From Desulfobulbus sp. Tol-SR (GTDB lineage: Bacteria > Desulfobacterota > Desulfobulbia > Desulfobulbales > Desulfocapsaceae): 54,886 nt of DNA. The notes below the pieces were generated by a model. It was not told the DNA's origin, did no database searches, and saw nothing but the letters and a program-made list of their open reading frames with translations. Where the stretch lies: NCBI GenBank assembly GCA_000769715.1, contig JROS01000008.1, forward strand, positions 91,131 to 146,016. Direction: 5' to 3'. The translations under genes were made by a program, and so were the position numbers. This document shows positions 7,332 through 15,448 of the stretch, piece by piece (within the stretch, counting starts at the first letter, position 1; the number at the start of each line of letters is the position of its first letter).

Positions 7332-10018
7332 TGGTCGCGGTCGAGGATGAAGGGAGATATCCCGCCCTGTCCCGTGGCGGCGCCCTCGGGCGAGGGACCC
7401 TGCCGACCTGCGGTCGGGCCCCTGACCGGGGCGGCCGGCCCGAGGAAGGTGGCGGCGAAGGCCGTCAGCAGGGCCCTGGTGTCGGCATCGCTGTAGAGGC
7501 AGGTGTCGCGCTGCTTGGCCACGGTCGTCAGGGCGCCGAGGGTGAAGAGGGTGGCGAGGACGATATCGGCGGGTATCAGCTTGAGACGGCCGATGACCAG
7601 GTCGCTTTTGACCGTCACCTTGAAATCCATGGCGGCGAGGACCTCGCTGATGAACTCCACCCTGCGGCCGCGCCGCTCCGGGTCCGCCAGTCCGCCGACA
7701 AAGCGGAAGTAGACGTGGTTGCGGGCTTCGTCGACCCCGAGATGGCTGTCGATGACATTGAAATGGTAGCCCAGGCGGAGACTGACGTTCATGTAGTCAT
7801 GGCTGACGATGGCCAGGTTCTCGGCGAGGTTGACCGTTCCGCCGTAGAGGTTGCTCATCTCATGGGTCATGCCGGAGAGGATGTCGCGCAGTCCCAGCGA
7901 TGGCAGCTCGAGTTCCCAGGCCTTGGGATGCCGCAGCCCGTCGAGGAAGGAACGGAAGGGGAGGGATTGCACCTCGTCGCAGCCGGGATCGCCGGCGACG
8001 GTTGCCGCCAGTCCGCCGCCGATATCGAGCACCCGGATGTCCATCGGCACCTCCAGCCGCAGCCGTCTCGTCCGGATGGCCCCCAGCTCGGGGCGGCGTT
8101 CCTGGAAGTGGGCCAGTTCGTCCACTGCCTTTTCGTGGCAGAAATGGATGATGTCGTGGTAGGTCCGGCAGCCCTGCGGGGCAAAGGTCGGGGAGTCGGG
8201 GTCGATCAGATGCAGCGGCAGGATGAAGCGCAGCAGGCGGCGCAGGATCCGGTATTCCGGCGCCGCCGGCGACAGATCGCTCTCCTTGACGCCACGCAGC
8301 AGCGACAGCCGCAGCAGCCCCTGGAAGACGGTGGCCTCGCTGGCGTCCACCGTCACCTCGGCGCCGGCCGCCAGCGTGACCAGGGCGTCGGGGATACCGA
8401 AGAGCGCCGGTACCCGCAATTCCCGCGCCACCGTGGCCAGATGGCCGATGGTCGTGCCGAATTCGGTGACGACGGCCGCCGCCCGCTGCAGGATGGGGGT
8501 CAGCTGGGGCGAGGCGTAGCGGGCGACGGCGACGGCCCCGGCCGGGAAGTCGGCCGGCAGCAGATCATCGGTCACATGGACGACGCGTCCCGCGGCGATG
8601 CCGGACTGGACCATCTGGCCGCCCCGGCAGAGGACGACGGCCTGCCGCTGTTCCCGGTGGAGGGCGTCGTCATCCACCTCCTCCAGGTCGATCTGCAGCG
8701 GCGCCAGGTCGGTGAGGAGACAGGAGCCGTCGCTGCCGCATTCCCACTGCACGGCCACCGGACCGCCGAAGAGGCGCTCGACGGCCACCGTCGTCCCGGC
8801 GAGCCTTTTCAGCATCTCGTTTTGGATCAGCGCCGAGCCCCGGGCCAGTGCGCCGTCGGTTTCGTCGGCGCTGGTTGCCACTTTCCCGCGCAGGAACTGG
8901 AACCCGGCCGGCCGCTGGGCGATGGTCGACCGGATCAGGTCGAAGGGATAGATGCGGCGGAGCAGGTAACTGTCGCCGAGGTCGTCATCGGCGGCCGTCT
9001 CGGCGGTGATGGCCAGGGTGTCGAAGGGCTCGGTCCCGCCGGCCCGGGAACGGACGGAGCCGCGGAGTGCGGCCGGCAGGGCGCGCCTGACGAAGATCGC
9101 AGACTGTCCGGCCGGGTCGCTGGTTTGACCCGGCCGTCGGGCGGCAAGGGCGGTGATGAGCCGGACCAGGCCGTCGGCAGGGCTGGCGGCGGCGATGGGG
9201 GCGGTCAGCGCCGGCGCCGCATCGGACAATGGCGGCAGCGGGTGGCGGCCGGGGCGGCGCCGTGCCGCGATCACGACCCGGCTGCCGCCGGGCTCGGGGG
9301 TCAAGGCGTATTCCTGCCGCAGCCCGGCCTGTTCCTCTTCATTGACCAGATGGATGACGACGGCCGTGAAGGCCGTCCCGGCGTCCTGGCCGCACATGGT
9401 CGTGAACATCTCCTCGATCGAGGCCATGACCGCGGCGGCGGGGAAGCGGGTGGCCTCCGTTGCGGCCGGTGCCTCGCCCGTGCCGGATAAGGCCTCGGTG
9501 CCGGCGGTGGTGACGACGAACCCCTGGGCGACCGGCATCGCCGGCTGGTGGCGCAGTTCCGCCAGGCAGACCAGGCTCGTCCCGACCAGCGGTTCGAGTT
9601 CCCAGCCGAGGGCCTCGAGCGGCAGCACCGCGGCCGGGGCCAGGGTGGAAGCGTTGCCGGCGAGGATGTCGTCCAGTTTCGTCCGGATGGCCTGGTAGCG
9701 GTCGTACAGGGAGATATAGCCGTTGCCGGTGAGGGCGTTGAGATTGTAGGAGACATGATGCACCCGGGAGCTGATCGTGCGCACCGAGGCCTCGAGAAAG
9801 GCCCGGTCGAAGATGTACTCCCCGCCGAGGACCCGTTCGAGGTGGTCCATGTCCTCGAGCACGGCGTTGTTGAGGAAGAGGATGCGGCGGAAATTGTTGA
9901 ACAGCGACTGCAGCCGCCAGATGTCGATCTCGGCCGTGTCCCGTCGTCCCTTGCGACCGAAGCCGAAGTGCGGCGGCCACCATTTCCTCACCCCGGACGG
10001 GCTGTCGGGGGCGTTCAC
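7328..10018 (-). CDS. PEP-synthase/PPDK-like protein 2 with a degenerate ATP-grasp domain
   Basis: The GTG start overlaps the stop of the response-regulator gene (GTGA), giving 896 residues; a longer ATG start at 10081 would overlap that gene far more and was not used. The N-terminal helical part resembles protein 3 (LGGEYIFDR against LGGEYVFDR). The nucleotide-binding domain is recognisable only by position: the RSS..EDG and SFAGQ motifs seen in proteins 1 and 3 are missing, and LQTRPL is replaced by LTDLAPL. The swivel motif is kept, with His526 in TTIGHLATVAREL. The C-terminal domain is well conserved (CRTYHDIIHFCHEKAV, VLDIGGGL, HVYFRFVGG). It may be a non-catalytic partner of its paralogues, or a phospho-His carrier charged by them. 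Confidence 0.85.
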   Translation of the reverse strand: MNAPDSPSGVRKWWPPHFGFGRKGRRDTAEIDIWRLQSLFNNFRRILFLNNAVLEDMDHLERVLGGEYIFDRAFLEASVRTISSRVHHVSYNLNALTGNGYISLYDRYQAIRTKLDDILAGNASTLAPAAVLPLEALGWELEPLVGTSLVCLAELRHQPAMPVAQGFVVTTAGTEALSGTGEAPAATEATRFPAAAVMASIEEMFTTMCGQDAGTAFTAVVIHLVNEEEQAGLRQEYALTPEPGGSRVVIAARRRPGRHPLPPLSDAAPALTAPIAAASPADGLVRLITALAARRPGQTSDPAGQSAIFVRRALPAALRGSVRSRAGGTEPFDTLAITAETAADDDLGDSYLLRRIYPFDLIRSTIAQRPAGFQFLRGKVATSADETDGALARGSALIQNEMLKRLAGTTVAVERLFGGPVAVQWECGSDGSCLLTDLAPLQIDLEEVDDDALHREQRQAVVLCRGGQMVQSGIAAGRVVHVTDDLLPADFPAGAVAVARYASPQLTPILQRAAAVVTEFGTTIGHLATVARELRVPALFGIPDALVTLAAGAEVTVDASEATVFQGLLRLSLLRGVKESDLSPAAPEYRILRRLLRFILPLHLIDPDSPTFAPQGCRTYHDIIHFCHEKAVDELAHFQERRPELGAIRTRRLRLEVPMDIRVLDIGGGLAATVAGDPGCDEVQSLPFRSFLDGLRHPKAWELELPSLGLRDILSGMTHEMSNLYGGTVNLAENLAIVSHDYMNVSLRLGYHFNVIDSHLGVDEARNHVYFRFVGGLADPERRGRRVEFISEVLAAMDFKVTVKSDLVIGRLKLIPADIVLATLFTLGALTTVAKQRDTCLYSDADTRALLTAFAATFLGPAAPVRGPTAGRQGPSPEGAATGQGGISPFILDRDQ

Positions 10019-10437
10019 GGCTGTCGTTCCGGTGGGGTGCGACGGTCGGTCTGCAGGGTCTTTTCGACCCGTTGCACGCATTCCACCAGATCGCCGAGCT
10101 TGAAGGGCTTGGCGATAAAATCGAAAGCGCCCTTGCGGTAGGACTCCCGGGCCGTCTCCATGGTCGCGAAACCGGTGATGACGATGACCCGGGTGGCCGG
10201 CGACACCTCCTTGACCCCGGCCAGCACCTGCATGCCGTCGGCCCCTTCCATCTTCAGGTCGGTGATGACGATGTCGAAGGGCTGTTGCCGCAGGCGGGCC
10301 AGGGCCGAGGCGCTGTCGGTAAAGGTCTCGACGTCGTACCCCAGTTTCTGGAACGTCGGTTTAAGGCGCTTGCAGACAATGGGTTCATCGTCGAGGATGA
10401 GGAGGCGGATGGGGGGCTGGTCAGCGACGGGACTCAT
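10015..10437 (-). CDS. Single-domain response regulator (CheY-like)
   Basis: The 140-residue protein is a lone receiver domain: acidic pair D16/D17, phospho-acceptor D60 (IVITDLKM), switch Thr88 (VIVITGFAT) and Lys110 (IAKPF). No output domain follows, so it must act by protein contact or as a phosphate sink. A GGAGGAA site nine bases before the ATG supports this start. The gene overlaps the end of protein 3 upstream and shares a GTGA junction with protein 2 downstream, so it is made together with the PEP-synthase-like proteins. Its ITDLKM and ITGFAT strings match the receiver inside the Lon-like protease, suggesting input from the same kinases. Confidence 0.9.
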   Translation of the reverse strand: MSPVADQPPIRLLILDDEPIVCKRLKPTFQKLGYDVETFTDSASALARLRQQPFDIVITDLKMEGADGMQVLAGVKEVSPATRVIVITGFATMETARESYRKGAFDFIAKPFKLGDLVECVQRVEKTLQTDRRTPPERQP

Positions 10438-13009
10438 GGGTGTTTCCTCCGGAAGGGTTCCTGATGGCCTGAATGAAGTCCGCCGCATGGCAGGCGACAT
10501 CCCGGTCGGAGTGCATCTGGGCGTCAAGCTGGCGGGTGTAACAGAGCAGTGCCCCCAGCATCCGCATGCGGTCGCGCATGCGGGACGGTGCCTGCTTCTT
10601 CAATCTTCCTACCACAAGGTCCCCATGAATTTCGACCCGAAAATCGAAATGTTCGAGAACCCGGGCGATGCAGGCCGCCCGCCGGGAGCGGCGGATGAAT
10701 TCGGTCACGCCGCCAAGGAACCGGAAGTAAATGTAATTGTCGTTGATGGTCTCGGCAATGTAGGCGTCGATGGTCGTGTAGTGATATCCCAGCCGCAGGT
10801 TGATGTTCATGTAGTGGCGCATGACCACAGCCAGGTTGCGGCCGATGTCCCTGGGGCCGGCCAGGGCGGTGGTGAAGGTGCGGGTGAAACTGGACATGAA
10901 ACTGTGGAGATCGACCGCCACCGGTGTCGTACACCACATCCCGAGGTGGATCAGGCCGTCGAGCAAGGCCTGGAGCGGCAGCGACAGGACGTCGTCGACC
11001 GCCACCTCGGGGGCGTCGGCCGGCCCGGCCAGCCCGTCGCCGGCGTTGATCACCAGCAGGCCGATCGGTATATCGGCGGTCAGTCGCCGGGGCGCCGAGG
11101 CGTGCGCGGCGCCATGGTTTTCGCTCAGCAGAATCAGCTCCTCGACCGCCTTCTCGTGGATGTAGCGGGTGATGTCGTGGCAGGTCCGGCAGGAGGCGGG
11201 AACGAAATCCTCCCCCTGGGGATTGAGGAGATTGAGGGGGATGATGTGGTTGAGCACCCGTCGCAGCAACCGGTATTCGGCGGAGTCTTCGAAGAGCTCT
11301 TCCTCGATCAGGTCGAAGTGGTGACCTTCGCTGACATCGCCGCGATAGACCACGTTGCGGGTGGCGTCGAGGGTGACGAGTTCCCCCGGCTGCAGCAGAC
11401 TGGTGGCGACCTCGGTATTGACGATCGTCGGCACCCGGAATTCCCGGGCGATCGTCGCCATATGGCCGGTGGAGGAGCCGATGTCGGTGATGATGCCGCG
11501 GGCCTTGTGCATGATGGCGGAGTAGCGCGGCGAGGAATGGCGAACCAGCAGGATGCCGCCGTGGGGGAAGCGGTCGAGGTCGTCGTCGCTGTCGATCAGG
11601 ACGACCCGGCCGGCAGCGATCCCGCACTGGACAATGGTGCCGCGACCGGCGAAAATGACTTCGGCCTGCGGTTCGTCGGCCGCCTCAACGATGGCCCGGG
11701 CCGGGGCGGCGCTCCAGCGGGAAAGGGGCCGGACCTGGAGGATGTGGAGGGTATCGGCGGTGGAGAAGGTCCATTCGATCTCCAGCGGCCGCTTGAAGAA
11801 ACCTTCGAGGGTCATTGCCGTTTCCGCCAGCCGCTGGAGTTGGCTGTCGTTCAGGGAAGGCAGGTGCTGCCGGTCGGCCGCCACGTCCTGCCATAGCGTG
11901 CCCGACTGCTGATCCATGACCAGCTGCCGCGGTTTGTGGGCGACGACCTGTACACGCAGCCGATACGGCGGGATCCGGTCGAGGAGGAACGAGTCGACCG
12001 GGCAGTCGCCGTTGACCACCGGGGCGCAGAGCCCCCAGATCGATTCGATGCCCATGACCTTGGCGTCCTGCTGCGGCGCGTACGTCTGCAGCACGCCGCT
12101 GGTCGTTCCCGCGACCATGCACTGGCAGCCGACGGCCATCGCCATTTCGTAGTCCTGATAGCCGCGCGCGAGACGGTAGCGCCAGGCCGGATAGGTGAAG
12201 GCGCTGGCCACCACCTGCCGATAGGCCTCGAGGAATCGTCCCTCGGCAACGTTGAGGACGGTGGCGTACTGGCCGGCGAAACTGCTGGTGCCGTCCTCGC
12301 CGGTGGCACTGCTGCGCAGGGCGACCTTCAGGTCGCCCTGGTCGTCGCGCCTCTTCGCCAGGTCGCGGAAGGCGGTGAGCAGGAGCGCCGACAGATCGCG
12401 GGGGAGCGGGGCGGACAGGAGCCGTCGGTGGCTCTCCTCCGCCAGCCGGCGCAGGGCCTGATCGTCGCCGTCGCGCCAGTACCGGACCGCTTCGGCGTGC
12501 CGGGCCGAAAGACCGGTGGTGGCGAGAAACTCGGCGAAGGCCCCGGTGGTTATGGTAAAGCCATCGGGGACCGTCAGGCCGAGGCGGTTGTGGAGCTCGC
12601 CCAGCGTTGCCATCTTGGCCCCGACCTCATCGGTCAGCTCCAGTCCGATCGCCGACAGCGGGACAATCCGGGGGGTGGAGGCGGTCTGGACCGGTCGGCC
12701 GGCCAGATCGCCGTTGATCGCCTGGCGGATCTGCTCGCAGGCGATCAACAGCTCGGTGTTTCTTTTCCGGTTGAGCAGGCTGAAATCGGAGACCAGTTTG
12801 AACACCAGATCCTCCAGTTCCTGGACCGAATGCTCGATGTAATGCCGGTCGAAGACATATTCGCCACCCAGCTTGTCGCCCATGTCGGCCATCAGCTCCA
12901 GAATCTGGTTGTTTCTTTCCAGGATGGTCTGAAACTTCTTGAACAGGACGGCGAACGGCAGCCGGCGGCGGCGCCAGAAGGCGAATCTCTTGCTGAGTGC
13001 ATGACGCAT
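10421..13009 (-). CDS. PEP-synthase/PPDK-like protein 3 (ATP-grasp, swivel, unnamed C-terminal domain)
   Basis: This 862-residue paralogue has a complete nucleotide-binding signature: TVPDGF (146-151), RSSATGEDG (232-240), SFAGQ (243-247) and LQVRPL (424-429). The swivel domain carries candidate phospho-His516 (SSTGHMATIAREF). The C-terminal domain has CRTCHDITRYIHEKAV, then VINAGDG, then YIYFRFLGG, shared with proteins 1 and 2. The ATG at 13009 begins a basic segment (RHALSKRFAFWRRRR) and lies 17 bases after the TIGR02186 gene stop; the longer frame to 13147 would overlap that gene. It is the fourth gene of the operon. ATP-driven phosphorylation of the swivel histidine is likely, and the acceptor is unknown. 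Confidence 0.85.
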   Translation of the reverse strand: MRHALSKRFAFWRRRRLPFAVLFKKFQTILERNNQILELMADMGDKLGGEYVFDRHYIEHSVQELEDLVFKLVSDFSLLNRKRNTELLIACEQIRQAINGDLAGRPVQTASTPRIVPLSAIGLELTDEVGAKMATLGELHNRLGLTVPDGFTITTGAFAEFLATTGLSARHAEAVRYWRDGDDQALRRLAEESHRRLLSAPLPRDLSALLLTAFRDLAKRRDDQGDLKVALRSSATGEDGTSSFAGQYATVLNVAEGRFLEAYRQVVASAFTYPAWRYRLARGYQDYEMAMAVGCQCMVAGTTSGVLQTYAPQQDAKVMGIESIWGLCAPVVNGDCPVDSFLLDRIPPYRLRVQVVAHKPRQLVMDQQSGTLWQDVAADRQHLPSLNDSQLQRLAETAMTLEGFFKRPLEIEWTFSTADTLHILQVRPLSRWSAAPARAIVEAADEPQAEVIFAGRGTIVQCGIAAGRVVLIDSDDDLDRFPHGGILLVRHSSPRYSAIMHKARGIITDIGSSTGHMATIAREFRVPTIVNTEVATSLLQPGELVTLDATRNVVYRGDVSEGHHFDLIEEELFEDSAEYRLLRRVLNHIIPLNLLNPQGEDFVPASCRTCHDITRYIHEKAVEELILLSENHGAAHASAPRRLTADIPIGLLVINAGDGLAGPADAPEVAVDDVLSLPLQALLDGLIHLGMWCTTPVAVDLHSFMSSFTRTFTTALAGPRDIGRNLAVVMRHYMNINLRLGYHYTTIDAYIAETINDNYIYFRFLGGVTEFIRRSRRAACIARVLEHFDFRVEIHGDLVVGRLKKQAPSRMRDRMRMLGALLCYTRQLDAQMHSDRDVACHAADFIQAIRNPSGGNTHESRR

Positions 13010-13026
13010 GGGCGGATGTCCCGTGG

Positions 13027-13866
13027 TTAATGGGCCCCTCCCCTGCTCTGGAACACCAGGCCGATGACCAGCCCGCTGACGATGGCGATGAGGGAGGCCA
13101 GGACGCCGTACAGCAGCGACCGGTTGAAGGCGAGATGGCTCAGCCATCGCGGAAATCCGGTCAGGTCGGCCTCGACGGCGGTGGTCTGGCGGTCGACGAT
13201 GGCGCCGTCCTTGACGGCGATGGCCTCGAGGAGATATTTCCCCGGCGGCAGGGCCGAGGGGATGGCCACCGTCGCCGAGAAACTGCGGCTGCCACCGCTG
13301 TTGGGGCCGAGCCGGACCCCTCCGGCGGCCTCGGCGTACAGTTTTTCGTGCTGTTTGAGTAGCAGCAGTTCATGCATGACATCGATCTTCCCTGATGCCG
13401 CAGCGCCGTCGCCATCGATTTCCGCTGCCGTGGCGCTGCCGGCGCCATCGACCTTCTCGGTCGCCGTCTCGTTGACGACGACCGAGTCGCGCAGTCCCTC
13501 GAGCTTAAACGGGGCGGCGACGCTGCCGAGGTCTTCGAGGTCGAGGGAGGAATCGACCAGACAGACGCCGGGCACGTTGTTGAGGCTGACCTTGCCGACG
13601 TTCATCCACAGCAGGCCGAAGACCTTGCCCTTCTCCCGCAGATGCAGTTCGCCGGGGGCGCCGGAGAAGCGGAGGATGACCTCACTGCCGGCGGGAACGG
13701 TACCGGCGACATGCATGGCGATGCCGTCGTATTGGGCCCCGATCCGGATGGCGGCCGGCGTCGCGGTGAGCATCGCCGCCGGGGTGGCCTGGGCCGGCCG
13801 GCCAACCAGGGCGACGAGGGTCAGCAACGGGATCAGGGCCAGCCGATACAAACGATTCGTGTTCAT
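13027..13866 (-). CDS. TIGR02186-type transmembrane protein (Alph_Pro_TM family)
   Basis: The 279-residue protein has a signal peptide (LYRLALIPLLTLVALVGRPAQA), a beta-rich periplasmic domain of about 220 residues, and one C-terminal helix (LLYGVLASLIAIVSGLVIGLVF) with a short cytoplasmic end. The pattern around RIGAQYDGIAMHVAGTVPAGSEVILRF and the position beside TauE/SafE are typical of the TIGR02186 family. Biochemical function of the family is not established; a periplasmic accessory of the exporter is inferred. The start lies one base before the TauE stop region, so the two are probably coupled. A stretch rich in Ala and Asp at about 140-160 looks like a variable linker. Confidence 0.8.
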   Translation of the reverse strand: MNTNRLYRLALIPLLTLVALVGRPAQATPAAMLTATPAAIRIGAQYDGIAMHVAGTVPAGSEVILRFSGAPGELHLREKGKVFGLLWMNVGKVSLNNVPGVCLVDSSLDLEDLGSVAAPFKLEGLRDSVVVNETATEKVDGAGSATAAEIDGDGAAASGKIDVMHELLLLKQHEKLYAEAAGGVRLGPNSGGSRSFSATVAIPSALPPGKYLLEAIAVKDGAIVDRQTTAVEADLTGFPRWLSHLAFNRSLLYGVLASLIAIVSGLVIGLVFQSRGGAH

Positions 13867-13867
13867 T

Positions 13868-14806
13868 TCAATGTTCTCCCATATAGGCCAGCAGCACGTC
13901 CGGCCGGACCAGCAGATCGTAGAGCATCTTGACCATGACGATGAGCACCAGCGAGGCGAGGAGGATCTTCAGCTGTTCCCCGCCCAGTTTCTTGCCGACC
14001 TTGGCGCCGATCTGGGCGCCGAGGGCCGAGCCGATCAGCAGCAGCAGGGCGAGGATGAAATCGACGGTGTGATTCTGGGTCGCCTGCATGATGGTGACGC
14101 TGACGCAGGTGAAGAGGATCTGGAACAGGCTGGTCCCGACCACGACATGCATCGGCATCCTGAGGAGATAGACCATCACCGGCACCATGATGAAGCCGCC
14201 GCCGACGCCCATGATCGCGGCCAGGACTCCGACCAGGGTCCCGAGGGCCAGGGGCATGAGGAGCGACATCCGGATGCCCGAACGCTTGAAGTCGGTCTGC
14301 AGCGGCATGGTCCGCACGATCCTGGCGTATATCGATTCGCGGCCCGGCCCCGGTTGTTCTGCCGCCGGCTTTCTCGACTTCCGCATCGCCTGGAGACTCT
14401 CGAGGAACATGTAGCCGCCGACGATGCCCAGCATCAGGACGTAGGTGATGCTGATCAGGAAATCGGCATTGCCCATCTGCCGCAGAATCTTGATGATCTG
14501 GACGCCGATGCCGCCGCCGGCGATCCCGCCGATGAGCAGGAGGAGACCCATCTTGATATCGACGTTGCCGAGCCGGAAATGGGCCAGGGTCCCGGAGGTC
14601 GAGGCGCCGACGATTTGATTGGAGTCCGACGAGGCGGCGACGGTCGGCGGTATGCCCATCATCATCAGCAGGGGGGTCATCAGGAATCCTCCCCCGACGC
14701 CGAAGATGCCGGACAGCAGTCCGACCACCCCCCCCAGCCCGAAGATGGCCAGGCAATTGACGCTGTTGCCGGCGATGGGAAGATACAGGTTCATTGTCAG
14801 GTTCAT
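13868..14806 (-). CDS. TauE/SafE family sulfite/anion exporter
   Basis: The complete 312-residue permease contains the two family repeats: GLGGVVGLLSGIFGVGGGFLMTPLL near the N-terminus and GVLAAIMGVGGGFIMVPVMVYLL in the second half, each with a G-V-G-G-G-F core. About eight hydrophobic segments are visible, separated by a basic cytoplasmic loop (AMRKSRKPAAEQ). Family members export sulfite, sulfoacetate or other anions; the substrate here is not known. The start was chosen for GAGAGGA eleven bases upstream and because it overlaps the UspA stop (ATGA). The longer frame reaching 15268 is the UspA gene read out of frame. It is the second gene of the seven-gene operon. Confidence 0.93.
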   Translation of the reverse strand: MNLTMNLYLPIAGNSVNCLAIFGLGGVVGLLSGIFGVGGGFLMTPLLMMMGIPPTVAASSDSNQIVGASTSGTLAHFRLGNVDIKMGLLLLIGGIAGGGIGVQIIKILRQMGNADFLISITYVLMLGIVGGYMFLESLQAMRKSRKPAAEQPGPGRESIYARIVRTMPLQTDFKRSGIRMSLLMPLALGTLVGVLAAIMGVGGGFIMVPVMVYLLRMPMHVVVGTSLFQILFTCVSVTIMQATQNHTVDFILALLLLIGSALGAQIGAKVGKKLGGEQLKILLASLVLIVMVKMLYDLLVRPDVLLAYMGEH

Positions 14807-15246
14807 GCGATCCTCTCGAATGGTTCGGTTGTGTGCTTTCTTGGGACGACAACTTCGATCTTGCAGGCGATGCGGTGACGCAGGTTGCGCAGGGAAGTCG
14901 AGTGTTTTGAGGCCGAGCGGCCGTTGTCGATCGGCGCCTCGTACACCAGCAGCGTTATCTTGTTGCAGTTGATGAAATTGATCACCTCCTCTTCGAAATT
15001 TCCTTCGGCTATGAAATAATTGACCTGCAGGCCGTCGGCGAGGGCGGACTCGATCAGCAGGTCGATCCGCCGCTTGACCTCCTGCCTGCCGTTGACATCC
15101 ATCGGGGTTCGGCCTCGGTTGGCTCCCGAGGCCACCACCAGGAGGATGTTCAGCTGCACGTTCACGCGCTTGGCCAGGGAAAACGCATGGGAAACAGCCT
15201 CCCAAGCCCCTTGCCGGCCGTTTATCGCCACCAGTATTTTTTCCAT
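14803..15246 (-). CDS. Universal stress protein (UspA family)
   Basis: The 147-residue protein opens with the UspA strand MEKILVAINGRQGAWEAVSHAFSLA, followed by LNILLVVAS, and ends with a strand containing CKIEVVVP. The usual ATP-binding G-x2-G-x9-G-S/T signature is not clear at its C-terminal end, so nucleotide binding is uncertain. It is the first gene of the leftward operon that continues through TauE, TIGR02186 and the PEP-synthase-like genes. An AGAGGAG site precedes the ATG, and a sigma-54 promoter match lies 26 to 41 bases upstream. Cytosolic location is expected. Confidence 0.9.
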   Translation of the reverse strand: MEKILVAINGRQGAWEAVSHAFSLAKRVNVQLNILLVVASGANRGRTPMDVNGRQEVKRRIDLLIESALADGLQVNYFIAEGNFEEEVINFINCNKITLLVYEAPIDNGRSASKHSTSLRNLRHRIACKIEVVVPRKHTTEPFERIA

Positions 15247-15271
15247 CGAACTCCTCTTTTGCTCTCAATAA

Positions 15272-15287
15272 AGCAAGGACGATGCCA
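15272..15287 (-). promoter_or_regulatory. Sigma-54 (-24/-12) promoter of the UspA-TauE-PEP-synthase-like operon
   Basis: Read on the minus strand the site is TGGCATCGTCCTTGCT: a near-perfect TGGCAC -24 box, TTGC at -12 and the required ten bases between GG and GC. Transcription would start near 15260, just ahead of the UspA ribosome-binding site. It would make all seven genes from 15246 to 4632 dependent on an enhancer-binding activator such as those at 16939 and 18342. Confidence 0.7.
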
Positions 15288-15448
15288 GTCGCTCTATGAA
15301 AAAAATATCACGTTAATTCAGTATTATAGCGCAGATGTCAGGAGTGGTGGGAGAATTGTTGTTCTATTATGAAACTGATGGCGGTATAGTCGGACACAAG
15401 GTGTTTCAAAATGAACAGAGGTGCCCGTAGCCAGCGGGGGATATCACT

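Noticed and set aside
10019..10081. Longer ATG start for PEP-synthase-like protein 2
   Set aside because: It would overlap the response regulator by 67 bases and lacks a site, whereas the GTGA junction at 10018 matches the coupling seen elsewhere in the operon.
14807..15268. N-terminal extension of the TauE gene to 15268
   Set aside because: That stretch is the UspA gene in another frame; the ATG at 14806 has a good ribosome-binding site and overlaps the UspA stop.
15345..15360. TGGTGGGAGAATTGTT as a sigma-54 promoter for kinase 1
   Set aside because: Spacing is right but the -24 box is poor and the -12 GC is GT, so it does not reach the standard of the sites at 15272 or 1646.
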